Shown: positions 1 to 7,981, counted from the first letter of the stretch. The stretch: 18,890 nt of DNA from JBNKFQ01 sp050289385 (GCA_050289385.1 JBNKFQ010000139.1:1-18890), one strand, 5' to 3'. Numbers and translations: made by a program. Notes: generated by a model from the letters alone, not told the origin.

Positions 1-281
1 ATAAAATCTTGCGGCCAGAAAGTCAGGCCAAACACATAAAATTTACGGGCTGGCAAGTCAAACCAGACCATTTGGCGACCATCAAAAGTAAACCAGGGCA
101 ATAAAAAATAGGCGGACAGCAGGGGCAACCAGGTCCATTGCTGCAATTTGCGAAAAAAACCCTTGAGACGTCGGGTATAAATTTTGTCAGGCGATTGATA
201 GAGGTCGACAATGCGCACGATCTCCTCTTCCTGAGCAACTTCCACTCTGGAGAGTTGACGCGGTATTCTGTTGTCGGTCAT
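1..281 (-). CDS. ccoG: CcoG/FixG-type cbb3 oxidase assembly protein, N-terminal part (runs off window)
   Basis: The first 93 codons of a protein that continues beyond the left edge. CcoG (FixG/RdxA) is a polyferredoxin-like membrane protein that helps supply copper to cbb3-type cytochrome oxidase. The start is ATG at 279-281, with an AGGA ribosome site about 8 bases upstream. The visible protein begins MTDNRIPRQLSRVEV, has the family signature IYTRRLKGFFRKLQQW, a first hydrophobic segment (TWLPLLSAYFLLPWFTF), and then PARKFYVFGLTFWPQDF, a very typical CcoG sequence. The ferredoxin cysteine motifs would lie outside the window. It follows ccoP on the same strand after 235 bases that are mostly filled by a heptamer-repeat element, so co-transcription with ccoNOQP is plausible but not certain. 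Confidence 0.93.
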   Translation of the reverse strand, partial: MTDNRIPRQLSRVEVAQEEEIVRIVDLYQSPDKIYTRRLKGFFRKLQQWTWLPLLSAYFLLPWFTFDGRQMVWFDLPARKFYVFGLTFWPQDF

Positions 282-295
282 TCAGTTATTCCTGA

Positions 296-500
<205 letters not shown>

Positions 501-516
501 CCAAACAGCCCTCCCG

Positions 517-1419
517 CTACTCCGCTTGCGTCAGACTGAAAACGTACCCGGCCAACAGGTGAATCTTGTCAGCCTTCAACAGATCCTGGTGAGCGGGCAT
601 TTTGCCGTTGCGACCATTGCGAACAGAGTGACGAATTAACATCGGGGACGCACCATACAACCAAACGTCATCGGTCAGATCGGGAGCGCCCAGCGCTTTT
701 TGTCCTTTGCCATCAGCCCCGTGGCAAGCAACACAGGTTGCCTTGAATACCTCTGCTCCTTTGGTGGCCTGGTCCGCGTTGTGATCACGCCCGGACAAGC
801 TTAAAACGTACTCTGTCACATTAACCACACCGTCCTCACCAATAACCTCGCCCCATGCGGGCATGGCTCCCTGACGTCCGTAGGTAATACTCGCCTTGAT
901 CGTGTCCGGTTCGCCGCCATATAGCCAGTCCGAGTCAGCCAGATTGGGAAAACCATAACTGCCGCGAGCGGCACTACCATGACAGACAGCACAGTTGTTG
1001 GAAAACAGCCTGCGCCCCATCTTCAGGGCCTCCGGGTTTTTGGCCAGCTCCGCCACGGGCACATCGCGATAGCGAGCAAAAACCGGGCCGTAAATCGCTT
1101 CGGCTTTGGCAACTTCCTCTTCCCACTGGTTGACCGACGTCCAGTCGCCCACACCTTTCCAGGCACCGAAACCCGGGAACCAGATCAGATATAACACTGC
1201 AAATATAACGGTGAGTAAAAAACCGTTAAACCACCAGGCGGGTAACGGGTTGTCGTATTCCTCAATGCCGTCGTAAACATGCCCCGTCTTCGGAATTTCG
1301 TCGCTGCTGGCCTCTTCGCCACGCAATGTCACCCTGCGGTTGGCAAACAAAATCCAGGTACACCCTATGATGACAATCAGAGTTAATACAGAAATCCAGA
1401 TACTCCAGAAGGTGCTCAT
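517..1419 (-). CDS. ccoP: cbb3-type cytochrome c oxidase subunit III (dihaem CcoP)
   Basis: CcoP passes electrons from soluble cytochromes c to the catalytic subunit of the cbb3 high-affinity terminal oxidase. The 300-residue protein has two hydrophobic segments near the N terminus (about residues 5-27 and 62-85), which anchor it in the inner membrane. Two periplasmic cytochrome c domains follow, each with a CxxCH haem-binding motif (CAVCH and CVACH) and downstream Met ligands in the GAMPAWG and GKMPAHQ regions. Length and architecture are normal for the family. The ATG at 1417-1419 lies 2 bases after the ccoQ stop, so translation is probably coupled. The ccoP stop is only 16 bases from the heptamer-repeat element. 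Confidence 0.97.
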   Translation of the reverse strand: MSTFWSIWISVLTLIVIIGCTWILFANRRVTLRGEEASSDEIPKTGHVYDGIEEYDNPLPAWWFNGFLLTVIFAVLYLIWFPGFGAWKGVGDWTSVNQWEEEVAKAEAIYGPVFARYRDVPVAELAKNPEALKMGRRLFSNNCAVCHGSAARGSYGFPNLADSDWLYGGEPDTIKASITYGRQGAMPAWGEVIGEDGVVNVTEYVLSLSGRDHNADQATKGAEVFKATCVACHGADGKGQKALGAPDLTDDVWLYGASPMLIRHSVRNGRNGKMPAHQDLLKADKIHLLAGYVFSLTQAE

Positions 1420-1421
1420 AA

Positions 1422-1598
1422 TTAGTCTTGCCTCTTCTCATCATTTTGCCGGGGTGTTTTTTGCTCGCCCGCATCAAACGGCAAATTGGCCGCGTCGTCA
1501 AAATCCGTCTTGGTGTGTTTACCAAAAACCCACCACAATACCGCAGCGAACGCCAGTGCTACCAATACAACGCTAGCTGATCCAATAACCGATTCCAT
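1422..1598 (-). CDS. ccoQ: cbb3-type cytochrome c oxidase small subunit CcoQ
   Basis: A 58-residue single-span membrane protein. It starts MESVIGSASVVLVALAF, has one transmembrane helix ending in LWWVFGKHTK, and then a charged cytoplasmic tail (TDFDDAANLPFDAGEQ). This matches the CcoQ/FixQ pattern, in which a short helix is followed by a tail with the FDEAANLPF-like motif. CcoQ stabilises the assembled cbb3 complex. The ATG at 1596-1598 is preceded by a purine-rich AGGGGG ribosome site. The gene sits between ccoO (9 bases upstream) and ccoP (2 bases downstream), the standard operon position. It was identified by direct translation of the gap between its neighbours. Confidence 0.95.
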   Translation of the reverse strand: MESVIGSASVVLVALAFAAVLWWVFGKHTKTDFDDAANLPFDAGEQKTPRQNDEKRQD

Positions 1599-1607
1599 AT
1601 CAACCCC

Positions 1608-2216
1608 CTAACGCTTTTGTTTCAGCAAAGTACCCAACTGCTGCAAATAAGCCACCAGAGCATCGATCTCTTTCTCGCCTTCTACCGCTGCGCGCGCACC
1701 AGCAATATCCTCATCGGAATAGGGCACCCCGACACTGCGCAAGGCTTCCATTTTTTTGCCAGTCAGTTTTCCATCCAGTCGGTTTTCAAACAACCAGGGA
1801 AATTCGGGCATATTGGACTCGGGCACCACATCTCTGGGATTGAAAAGATGAGCACGGTGCCATTCATCCGAATAGCGGCCACCGACTCGAGCCAGGTCTG
1901 GCCCGGTGCGTTTGGAACCCCATAAAAACGGGTGCTCATAAACGTGCTCGCCAGCCACCGAGTAATGGCCGTAACGTTCTGTCTCGGCGCGAAACGGCCT
2001 TACCATCTGGGTATGGCAAACATGGCAACCTTCGCGAATATAAATATCCCTCCCTTCCAGTACCAGGGCAGGCAACGGTTTTAAACCTTCTACCGGTTCA
2101 TTGGTTTGGGAAAGAAAGAAAAGCGGCACAATCTGCGCAAGACCGCCAAAACTGATCGCCACCAGAATCAACACAACCATCAAGCCAATATTTTTTTCAA
2201 TAATATCGTGTTTCAC
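1608..2216 (-). CDS. ccoO: cbb3-type cytochrome c oxidase subunit II (monohaem CcoO)
   Basis: CcoO is the membrane-anchored mono-haem cytochrome c subunit of cbb3 oxidase. The 202-residue protein has one N-terminal transmembrane helix (about residues 12-35, ending QIVPLFF), then the haem motif CHVCH within EGCHVCHTQMVRPF. Downstream come the conserved YSVAGEHVYEHPFLWGSKRTGPDLARVGGRYS block and the SNMPEFPWLF Met-ligand region, all typical of CcoO. The start is GTG at 2214-2216, with a GGAG ribosome site 8 bases upstream. It is 24 bases after ccoN and clearly in the same operon. Confidence 0.97.
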   Translation of the reverse strand: MKHDIIEKNIGLMVVLILVAISFGGLAQIVPLFFLSQTNEPVEGLKPLPALVLEGRDIYIREGCHVCHTQMVRPFRAETERYGHYSVAGEHVYEHPFLWGSKRTGPDLARVGGRYSDEWHRAHLFNPRDVVPESNMPEFPWLFENRLDGKLTGKKMEALRSVGVPYSDEDIAGARAAVEGEKEIDALVAYLQQLGTLLKQKR

Positions 2217-2240
2217 TACACATTCTCCCCGGGCATTGCC

Positions 2241-3740
2241 TCAAACCGTTTGTGCCACCGCAGGGCGGTCTTTTTCTGCGTCGCTGTTTTTCTGCTGAAC
2301 CAGAGTCCGATACAAGTTCCAGACCATCAACAACATACCCGCCAAAAACAGGGTGCCACCGAGGAAACGAACAAAATATCCCGGATAGCTTGCCTCTACC
2401 GATTCGACAAAACTGTAGGTCAGGGTGCCGTCATTATTAAAGGCACGCCACATCAAGCCCTGTGCGATGCCGTTTACCCACATTGAGGCGATATACAACA
2501 CCGTGCCTATCGTGGCAAACCAGAAATGCGTATTGACCAGCTTGATGCTGTACATGTTTTTGCGCCCGATCAGTGCGGGGATCAAGTGATAAATGGCACC
2601 AATCGAGATCATCGCCACCCAGCCCAAAGCACCGGAATGAACATGGCCAATGGTCCAGTCGGTGTCATGGGACAAGGCATTGACCGTTTTAATGGACATC
2701 ATCGGACCTTCAAAGGTAGACATCGCATAAAACGATAAAGAGACCACCAGAAAGCGCAAGGTTGGGTCGGTGCGCAATTTATTCCAGGCACCGGACAGCG
2801 TCATAATACCGTTGATCATGCCACCCCAGGACGGCGCCCACAGCATGATGGACATCACCATCCCGGTTGTCTGCGCCCAGTCCGGCAGCGCGGAATAATG
2901 CAGGTGGTGAGGGCCGGCCCAGATATAAAGTGCGATCAGGGCCCAGAAATGAACAATGGACAGGCGGTAAGAATAGACCGGACGCTCAGCCTGCTTTGGC
3001 ACAAAGTAATACATCATGCCCAGGAAGCCCGCAGTCAGGAAAAAGCCAACGGCGTTGTGACCATACCACCACTGGATCATGGCATCTATGGCACCAGAAT
3101 ACGCGGAGTAAGACTTCCACATGCTAACCGGCACTTCCAGGCTGTTGACTACGTGCAACATCGCCACAGCAATGATAAAGGCACCGTAGAACCAGTTTGC
3201 CACATAAATATGCTTGATTGTGCGCTTGGTGATCGTGCCGAAAAAGACATAGGCGTAGGCCAGCCAGACAACAGTAATGGCAATATCAATTGGCCACTCC
3301 AGTTCGGCGTATTCCTTGGCGCTGGTAATCCCCATAGGCAAGGTAATGGCAGCAGCAACGATAATTGCCTGCCAACCCCAAAACGTAAACCACGCCATAA
3401 AATCAGAGATCAGCGGTGTGCGGCAGGTGCGCTGCACCACATGATAGGCTGTCGCGAACAGGGCACAGCCGCCAAAGGCAAAAATCACGGCGTTGGTATG
3501 CAGGGGGCGCAAACGACCGAAGTGGGTGTAGGGTTGTAACAGGTTGTTGAGATCAGGCCACACCATCTGCGCCGCCAGTAGTACACCCACCAGCATACCG
3601 ACCACGCCCCAGACCACCGCCATAATGGCGAAAGCCTTGACCACTTTGGTGTTGTAATCTGGACTGTTATGCGCCGGAGAATCGTGCACAGGCGCGTCGT
3701 GCGCCGGCTGCTGGCCGGCAGTCGCAACGTTGTCGCTCAT
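2241..3740 (-). CDS. ccoN: cbb3-type cytochrome c oxidase catalytic subunit I
   Basis: CcoN is the haem-copper subunit that reduces oxygen to water and pumps protons. The start chosen is ATG at 3738-3740 (MSDNVATAG, 499 residues), because GGAAGA lies just upstream; the frame stays open to 3893. Residues that match known Pseudomonas stutzeri positions at a constant offset of 21 are H81 (low-spin haem), H228, H278 and H279 (CuB), Y272 (cross-linked Tyr), E344, and H366 and H368 in GHVHSGALGW (haems). The offset reflects an N-terminal His-rich stretch (QPAHDAPVHDSPAHNSP). One small difference from the P. stutzeri sequence as I recall it is Asp at residue 359, in SHDTDW where a Tyr is common. It heads the ccoNOQP operon. 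Confidence 0.97.
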   Translation of the reverse strand: MSDNVATAGQQPAHDAPVHDSPAHNSPDYNTKVVKAFAIMAVVWGVVGMLVGVLLAAQMVWPDLNNLLQPYTHFGRLRPLHTNAVIFAFGGCALFATAYHVVQRTCRTPLISDFMAWFTFWGWQAIIVAAAITLPMGITSAKEYAELEWPIDIAITVVWLAYAYVFFGTITKRTIKHIYVANWFYGAFIIAVAMLHVVNSLEVPVSMWKSYSAYSGAIDAMIQWWYGHNAVGFFLTAGFLGMMYYFVPKQAERPVYSYRLSIVHFWALIALYIWAGPHHLHYSALPDWAQTTGMVMSIMLWAPSWGGMINGIMTLSGAWNKLRTDPTLRFLVVSLSFYAMSTFEGPMMSIKTVNALSHDTDWTIGHVHSGALGWVAMISIGAIYHLIPALIGRKNMYSIKLVNTHFWFATIGTVLYIASMWVNGIAQGLMWRAFNNDGTLTYSFVESVEASYPGYFVRFLGGTLFLAGMLLMVWNLYRTLVQQKNSDAEKDRPAVAQTV

Positions 3741-3842
3741 CAAGTCTTCCCATAGTTGGAATTTACACCCCACACCCGACCCATTGCGCCAGGCGCTAAA
3801 AATTTTGCTACCCCAGGCAATCCCTTTTTTGCCCTGCCCGTT

Positions 3843-3884
3843 ATTATCACTGGAGGACCGCCCAAACAGGTTGACCTGTATCAA
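3843..3884 (-). promoter_or_regulatory. Class II FNR/ANR-dependent promoter of ccoNOQP
   Basis: Read on the minus strand, TTGATACAGGTCAA at 3871-3884 (TTGACCTGTATCAA on plus) matches the FNR/ANR consensus TTGAT-N4-ATCAA at 9 of 10 defined bases. A -10 hexamer GATAAT lies at 3843-3848. If transcription starts near 3836, the FNR site is centred at about -41.5, the classic class II activator position. The leader to ccoN would be about 95 bases. Low-oxygen induction of cbb3 oxidases by FNR/ANR is established; its operation here is inferred from the site. Confidence 0.82.
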
Positions 3885-3953
3885 TCTCACCAATCATCGA
3901 CTCCCGATAATTACTGTAAGACAACCTGACGCTATACACCGGAAACCGAAAAT

Positions 3954-5174
3954 CTATAACTGTGAACGCCCCTTGTTGGCAGCGATTCGCAGTCGCAACG
4001 CATTCAACTTGATAAAACCTTCTGCATCTTTCTGATCGTAAGCGCCGGCATCGTCCTCGAAGGTGGCTATACTTTCGTCAAACAGACTGTCTGCCGAACG
4101 ACGCCCCACAACATCCACATTCCCCTTGTACAATTTGAGCCGCACATCGCCATTAACCACCTTCTGCGAATCGTCGATGGCAGTCTGCAACATATGACGC
4201 TCTGGCGCCCACCAGTAGCCGTTATAAACCAGCTTGGCGTAACGCGGCATCAGTTCATCCTTGAGATGAGCGACTTCACGGTCCAGGGTGATGGACTCAA
4301 TGGCACGATGACCACGCAATAGCACAGTGCCACCAGGCGTTTCATAACAGCCACGGGACTTCATGCCCACATAGCGGTTTTCAACGATATCCAGCCGACC
4401 AATGCCATTGGCACCGGCAACCTTGTTCAAATGCGTCAGCACCTGAGCCGGTGTCATGCGCTCACCATCAATGGCCACAACATCGCCCTGCTCATAGGAA
4501 AGCTCAATATATGTCGGTTGATCCGGCGCTTTTTCCGGTGCCACCGACCAGCGCCACATCTCTTCTTCAGCCTCGGCCCATGGGTCTTCCAGGATCCCGC
4601 CTTCGTAAGAAATGTGCAGCAAATTGGCATCCATGGAATATGGCGATTTTTTCTTGCTGCTGGAAAAATCCACAGGGATTTCATGCTCTGCGCAATAGGC
4701 CATCAAGGTTTCGCGAGAGGTCAGGTCCCATTCGCGCCAGGGCGCAATCACCTTGATACCCGGTTTCAGGGCATAGGCGCCCAACTCAAAACGCACCTGG
4801 TCGTTGCCTTTGCCGGTTGCGCCGTGAGCAATGGCATCAGCGCCGGTTTCGTTGGCAATTTCGATCAAACGTTTGGCAATCAGGGGGCGCGCAATGGAAG
4901 TGCCCAGCAGATATTCACCTTCATAAATCGCATTGGCGCGAAACATGGGGAAAACAAAATCGCGCACAAACTCCTCGCGCAGGTCGTCTATGTAGATTTC
5001 CTTGATACCCAGCGCCTGGGCCTTGGCGCGAGCGGGTTCCACTTCTTCCCCCTGGCCGATATCAGCGGTAAAGGTTACCACTTCACATTGGTAGGTTTCC
5101 TGAAGCCATTTGACGATAACAGACGTATCAAGGCCGCCGGAATAGGCCAGCACGACTTTATTAATGGTGGACAC
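3954..5174 (-). CDS. argG: Argininosuccinate synthase
   Basis: ArgG joins citrulline and aspartate in an ATP-dependent step to give argininosuccinate, the penultimate step of arginine synthesis, in the cytoplasm. The 406-residue protein opens STINKVVLAYSGGLDTSVIV, with the PP-loop SGGLDTS at residues 12-18. Further family blocks include FTADIGQGEEVEPA, GTSIARPLIAKR, AHGATGKGNDQVRFE, PWREWDLTSRE, and RGCYETPGGT near the C-terminal third. The start is GTG at 5172-5174, chosen because GGGGAAAG lies just upstream and known ArgG proteins begin at this point; the open frame continues to 5231. It is divergent from pyrC, and the cco promoter lies downstream of its stop. I see no clear terminator or ArgR box. 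Confidence 0.96.
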   Translation of the reverse strand: MSTINKVVLAYSGGLDTSVIVKWLQETYQCEVVTFTADIGQGEEVEPARAKAQALGIKEIYIDDLREEFVRDFVFPMFRANAIYEGEYLLGTSIARPLIAKRLIEIANETGADAIAHGATGKGNDQVRFELGAYALKPGIKVIAPWREWDLTSRETLMAYCAEHEIPVDFSSSKKKSPYSMDANLLHISYEGGILEDPWAEAEEEMWRWSVAPEKAPDQPTYIELSYEQGDVVAIDGERMTPAQVLTHLNKVAGANGIGRLDIVENRYVGMKSRGCYETPGGTVLLRGHRAIESITLDREVAHLKDELMPRYAKLVYNGYWWAPERHMLQTAIDDSQKVVNGDVRLKLYKGNVDVVGRRSADSLFDESIATFEDDAGAYDQKDAEGFIKLNALRLRIAANKGRSQL

Positions 5175-5490
5175 AAGCTTTCCCCGTAAAAAATAGTTGC
5201 GATTTCGGGCGCGCATTTTATCAGAGGACAAGTGTTGGAAGACAGGGGGATATGCGTGTATTTGCTTAATTTATGAATATTACTGGATGTTGGGTGTTCG
5301 ATACAAAAACAAAACCGGGCCCCCGGCTGACGATAAACCAACCCGCAAGCAATACCTGAAGGCCGAGCGCAGCAATGGCCCCAATCTTCAGCGTCAAACG
5401 TCCAACATCGAAAGTCGAACCTTCATGCCCCTGTCTTCCACCCCCTGAATCCGGTAGCATTCGCAGCCAACACGAACAAATGAGTGATCC
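5175..5490. other. Divergent argG-pyrC intergenic region
   Basis: These 316 bases separate divergent argG and pyrC. Positions 5284-5420 hold a heptamer-repeat element, listed separately. The argG side has an AT-rich TAAAAT stretch (5215-5220, minus strand) that could serve as a -10, but no convincing -35. No clear ArgR box, PurR-like operator or pyrC attenuator was seen. Short open frames here reflect the repeats and are not credible genes. Confidence 0.5.
5284..5420. repeat. Second GTTCGAT-family heptamer element
   Basis: The left arm (5284-5302) is TGGAT, GTTGGGT, GTTCGAT in register. The right arm (5393-5420), read on the minus strand, is GTTCGAC, TTTCGAT, GTTGGAC, GTTTGAC. Its first three heptamers differ by one base from those of the element at 296-500. 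The cores are also related: 441-474 and 5355-5388 match at 28 of 34 positions, ungapped and in the same orientation. This copy lacks the expanded left array. It is therefore a diverged, unexpanded member of the same family. Confidence 0.72.
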
Positions 5491-6528
5491 ATGCAAACAC
5501 TGACCATCACCCGTCCCGATGACTGGCATTTGCACCTGCGCGATAACGAGGTGCTGGCCACGACCGTACCGGATGCCGCCCGCTGTTTCGGCCGTGGCAT
5601 TGTTATGCCCAATCTGGTGCCGCCGGTTACTGACACGCCACAAGCTGCTGCTTACCGTGACCGCATTCTGGCGCAGCGGCCGCAACAGAGCGACTGGGAA
5701 CCCCTGATGGTGCTCTACCTGACTGACAACACAACACCCGCCGATATCGAAACGGCAGCGGCAAGCGGCTTTGTCAAGGCGGTAAAATACTACCCCGCTG
5801 GCGCGACAACAAACTCCGATTCCGGTGTCACCGATCTGCGCAAGGTATACGCCGTGCTGGAGTCCCTGCAAAAAAATGGCCTGCCGCTGTTACTGCACGG
5901 TGAAGTCACTGACCCCGATGTGGATATCTTTGATCGCGAAGCGGTCTTCATCGACCGCCACCTGCGCGGCATTGTCGACAATTTTTCCGGCTTGAAGGTC
6001 GTGCTGGAACATATCACCACACGCGAAGGCGCCCAATTTGTCACTGCCGCACCCGACAATGTCGCGGCAACCATTACCCCCCAGCACTTGCTGTTTAATC
6101 GCAATCACATGCTGGCCGGTGGCATACGGCCTCACTATTACTGCCTGCCCATTCTCAAACGCGACACCCATCAGCAAGCACTGATCACAGCCGCCACCGG
6201 CGACAGCGGCAAGTTCTTTCTGGGCACAGACTCGGCACCACACACACGGCAACGCAAGGAAACCGCGTGTGGCTGCGCCGGCTGTTACAGCAATCACGCC
6301 GCCATCGAGCTGTACGCCGAAGCCTTTGATCAGGCGGGCCGTATCGACAAGCTCGAATCCTTTGCCAGTCACTACGGCGCCGACTTTTACGGTTTGCCCC
6401 GTAACCCGACGACGATTACGCTGCGCAAACAGCCCTGGCAACTACCCGACACCGTCAAACTGGGCGATGACGACATGGTGCCGCTGGCTGCCGGCACCAC
6501 TCTCAACTGGCAACTGGTGGCCTCCTGA
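5491..6528 (+). CDS. pyrC: Dihydroorotase (PyrC type)
   Basis: PyrC cyclises N-carbamoyl-aspartate to dihydroorotate in de novo pyrimidine synthesis. The 345-residue protein has the binuclear-zinc site of E. coli-type PyrC at a constant offset of 3: H13 and H15 (WHLHLRD), the carbamylated K99 (KYYPAGATTNS), H136 (LLLHGEVT), H174 (LEHITT) and catalytic D247 (LGTDSAPH). Substrate-binding ITPQHLLFNRN and IRPHYYCLP are present, so the enzyme should be active. The ATG at 5491 has only a weak GAG upstream. Its stop is immediately followed by the rnt start, so the two are likely co-transcribed, as in Pseudomonas. Confidence 0.97.
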   Translation: MQTLTITRPDDWHLHLRDNEVLATTVPDAARCFGRGIVMPNLVPPVTDTPQAAAYRDRILAQRPQQSDWEPLMVLYLTDNTTPADIETAAASGFVKAVKYYPAGATTNSDSGVTDLRKVYAVLESLQKNGLPLLLHGEVTDPDVDIFDREAVFIDRHLRGIVDNFSGLKVVLEHITTREGAQFVTAAPDNVAATITPQHLLFNRNHMLAGGIRPHYYCLPILKRDTHQQALITAATGDSGKFFLGTDSAPHTRQRKETACGCAGCYSNHAAIELYAEAFDQAGRIDKLESFASHYGADFYGLPRNPTTITLRKQPWQLPDTVKLGDDDMVPLAAGTTLNWQLVAS

Positions 6529-7152
6529 ATGTCAGACTATCCATCACCAATTTCCACTCGATTTCGCGGGTTCTTGCCCGTGGTCGTTGATGTCGAAACA
6601 GGCGGCTTTAATAAAAGCAACGATGCACTGCTGGAAATTGCCGCGGTCACATTGAATATGGACGAGGAAGGCTGGTTAATGCCCGATGATGTGGTGTGCT
6701 GTGCGGTAGAACCCTTTAGCGGCGCCAATATTGACAAGGCCGCTCTGGAAGTGACCGGCATAGACCCGCTCGACCCGGAACGCAATGCCCTCCCGGAACA
6801 CGAAGCCCTGCAAAAGGTGATTCAGAAAGTACGCAAGGCAGTGAAATCTACGCAATGCAAACGGGCGGTGATGGTGGCCCACAACGCCCATTTTGATCTC
6901 GGCTTTGTCAATGCCGCCATTGAACGCTGTGACATCAAACGCAACCCGTTCCACCCCTTTTCCTGTTTTGATACGGCGACACTGGGTGGTCTGGCATACG
7001 GTCAGACCGTGCTGGCCAAAGCCTGCGAAGCGGCCAATATCGAATTCAATAACAAAAATGCACACTCGGCAGCCTACGATGCCGAACGCACAGCAGAATT
7101 ATTTTGCAGTATTGTCAATCGCTGGCGGGAATTGGGCGGTTGGCTGGTATAG
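6529..7152 (+). CDS. rnt: Ribonuclease T (DEDDh 3'-5' exoribonuclease)
   Basis: RNase T trims 3' ends of tRNA, 5S and 23S rRNA and other structured RNAs. The 207-residue protein has the full DEDDh catalytic set: D21 and E23 (VVVDVETGGFN), D123 (VAHNAHFDLGF), and H179 and D184 (NAHSAAYDAERTAELF). These match E. coli RNase T with an offset of 2. Family blocks FSGANIDKAALEVTGIDP and FHPFSCFDTATLGGLAYGQTVLAKAC are intact. The ATG abuts the pyrC TGA with no gap, which suggests translational coupling; a separate ribosome site is not evident. Confidence 0.96.
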   Translation: MSDYPSPISTRFRGFLPVVVDVETGGFNKSNDALLEIAAVTLNMDEEGWLMPDDVVCCAVEPFSGANIDKAALEVTGIDPLDPERNALPEHEALQKVIQKVRKAVKSTQCKRAVMVAHNAHFDLGFVNAAIERCDIKRNPFHPFSCFDTATLGGLAYGQTVLAKACEAANIEFNNKNAHSAAYDAERTAELFCSIVNRWRELGGWLV

Positions 7153-7223
7153 TGTTCTGTACTCGATAAACCGGGTTCAACATAAAACCAAAAATAAAAA
7201 CCCATACAACCGGGGAAACCTCT

Positions 7224-7715
7224 ATGTATAAACGAATAAGCTTCGCACTCCTGGTATTTGCCTTGACCTGTACCAACGCTCTGGGCCAATCAAGATCGCA
7301 AGACACCTCTGCTGTAGATGCCACCCTGAACAATCTGCACGATGCCGCATCCAAAGCAGACTATGAGCGCTATTTTTCACAGTATTCAGACCAGGCGGTT
7401 TTTTTTGGTACCGATGCCAGCGAACGATGGACTATTGACCAATTCAAAGCCTATGCGAAACCCCACTTTGTTAAAGGCAAGGGCTGGACTTATAAAAAAA
7501 TCAGCAGAAATATCTATATTTCCAAAGACAGGAATACTGCCTGGTTTGACGAAATGCTGGATAACAACAATTACGGCGAGTGCCGTGGTACCGGTGTCCT
7601 GATTCGGGAAGGAGAGCAGTGGAAAATTGCGCAATACCATCTGGTAATACCCGTACCAAACGAATTGGCTAACGAATTTGTGGCACAAGTCCGGGCGCTG
7701 AAAAAACAGCCTTGA
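7224..7715 (+). CDS. Secreted SnoaL/NTF2-like domain protein
   Basis: A 163-residue protein with an apparent Sec signal peptide (MYKRISFALLVFALTCTNALG, cleavage near residues 21-22). A single cone-shaped NTF2/SnoaL-like domain follows, recognisable from the DATLNNLHDAASKADYERYFSQY helix, the AVFFGTDASERW strand, FKAYAKPHF, and the closing GEQWKIAQYHLVIPVPNE. Such proteins of the SnoaL_3/DUF4440 type are common in Proteobacteria. Most have no known substrate, and none can be assigned here. It lies 71 bases after rnt on the same strand with its own likely ribosome site (GGGGAAACC), so it may be a read-through or independent unit. Confidence 0.85.
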   Translation: MYKRISFALLVFALTCTNALGQSRSQDTSAVDATLNNLHDAASKADYERYFSQYSDQAVFFGTDASERWTIDQFKAYAKPHFVKGKGWTYKKISRNIYISKDRNTAWFDEMLDNNNYGECRGTGVLIREGEQWKIAQYHLVIPVPNELANEFVAQVRALKKQP

Positions 7716-7738
7716 AAACATTGACTTCTAAAGATCGG

Positions 7739-7846
7739 TCGCACGTCGCACGCTTTTAAAGAAGTTGCCAATCGTTTGTCTCATAGATAAAAACTCTATG
7801 GTTTAAGGGCCTTGGGGGTAGTGTCCCTTTAGCGTGCGACGTGCGA
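7739..7846. repeat. TCGCACG heptamer element with 16-bp perfect inverted ends
   Basis: The left end TCGCACGTCGCACGCT (7739-7754) is the exact reverse complement of the right end (7831-7846). Each end is two TCGCACG heptamers plus CT. A 76-bp core lies between, containing a small inner hairpin (ATAGA...TCTAT region) and GGGCC/GGGGG tracts but no reading frame of note. The plan (heptamer ends in inverted orientation around a core) is that of the element at 296-500, but the heptamer and core are different. A related tandem array is at 12947-12974. Confidence 0.8.
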
Positions 7847-7964
7847 AAAATAGTTTTACCATTTCGGCGCCGAAGGCGGTCCGAAGGACCGAGCGACAGC
7901 GAGTCACTACCGACGTGCGGCCAACGAAAGCCCGATATTACGCTTAAGTAAGCCATTCATACCA

Positions 7965-7981
7965 GGGCCCGTTAACACTAA
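7965..7981. mobile_element. Solo terminal inverted repeat of the 13064-13253 MITE-like family
   Basis: GGGCCCGTTAACACTAA differs by one base from the first 17 bases of the MITE-like element at 13064. No opposite end is found within the neighbouring intergenic space, and the sequence diverges right after this block. It is most simply a remnant of one end, or one end used by an element whose rest was deleted. It lies 18 bases before the -35 of the cold-shock promoter. Confidence 0.45.

Noticed and set aside
2898..3539. Plus-strand frame of 213 codons opposite ccoN
   Set aside because: It is antisense to a gene with all catalytic residues conserved, with no domain or ribosome site.
3741..3893. 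N-terminal extension of ccoN to 3893
   Set aside because: It would run over the FNR-dependent promoter and its predicted start site near 3836. The ATG at 3740 has a good ribosome site and fits the family.
4431..5189. Plus-strand frame of 252 codons opposite argG
   Set aside because: It lies fully antisense to a well-conserved argG and shows no recognisable domain; it is a shadow of the coding strand's codon pattern.
5240..5300. Possible ArgR box upstream of argG
   Set aside because: The AT-rich TATTCATAAATTAAGC stretch has only one reasonable half-site, and the second half does not match.
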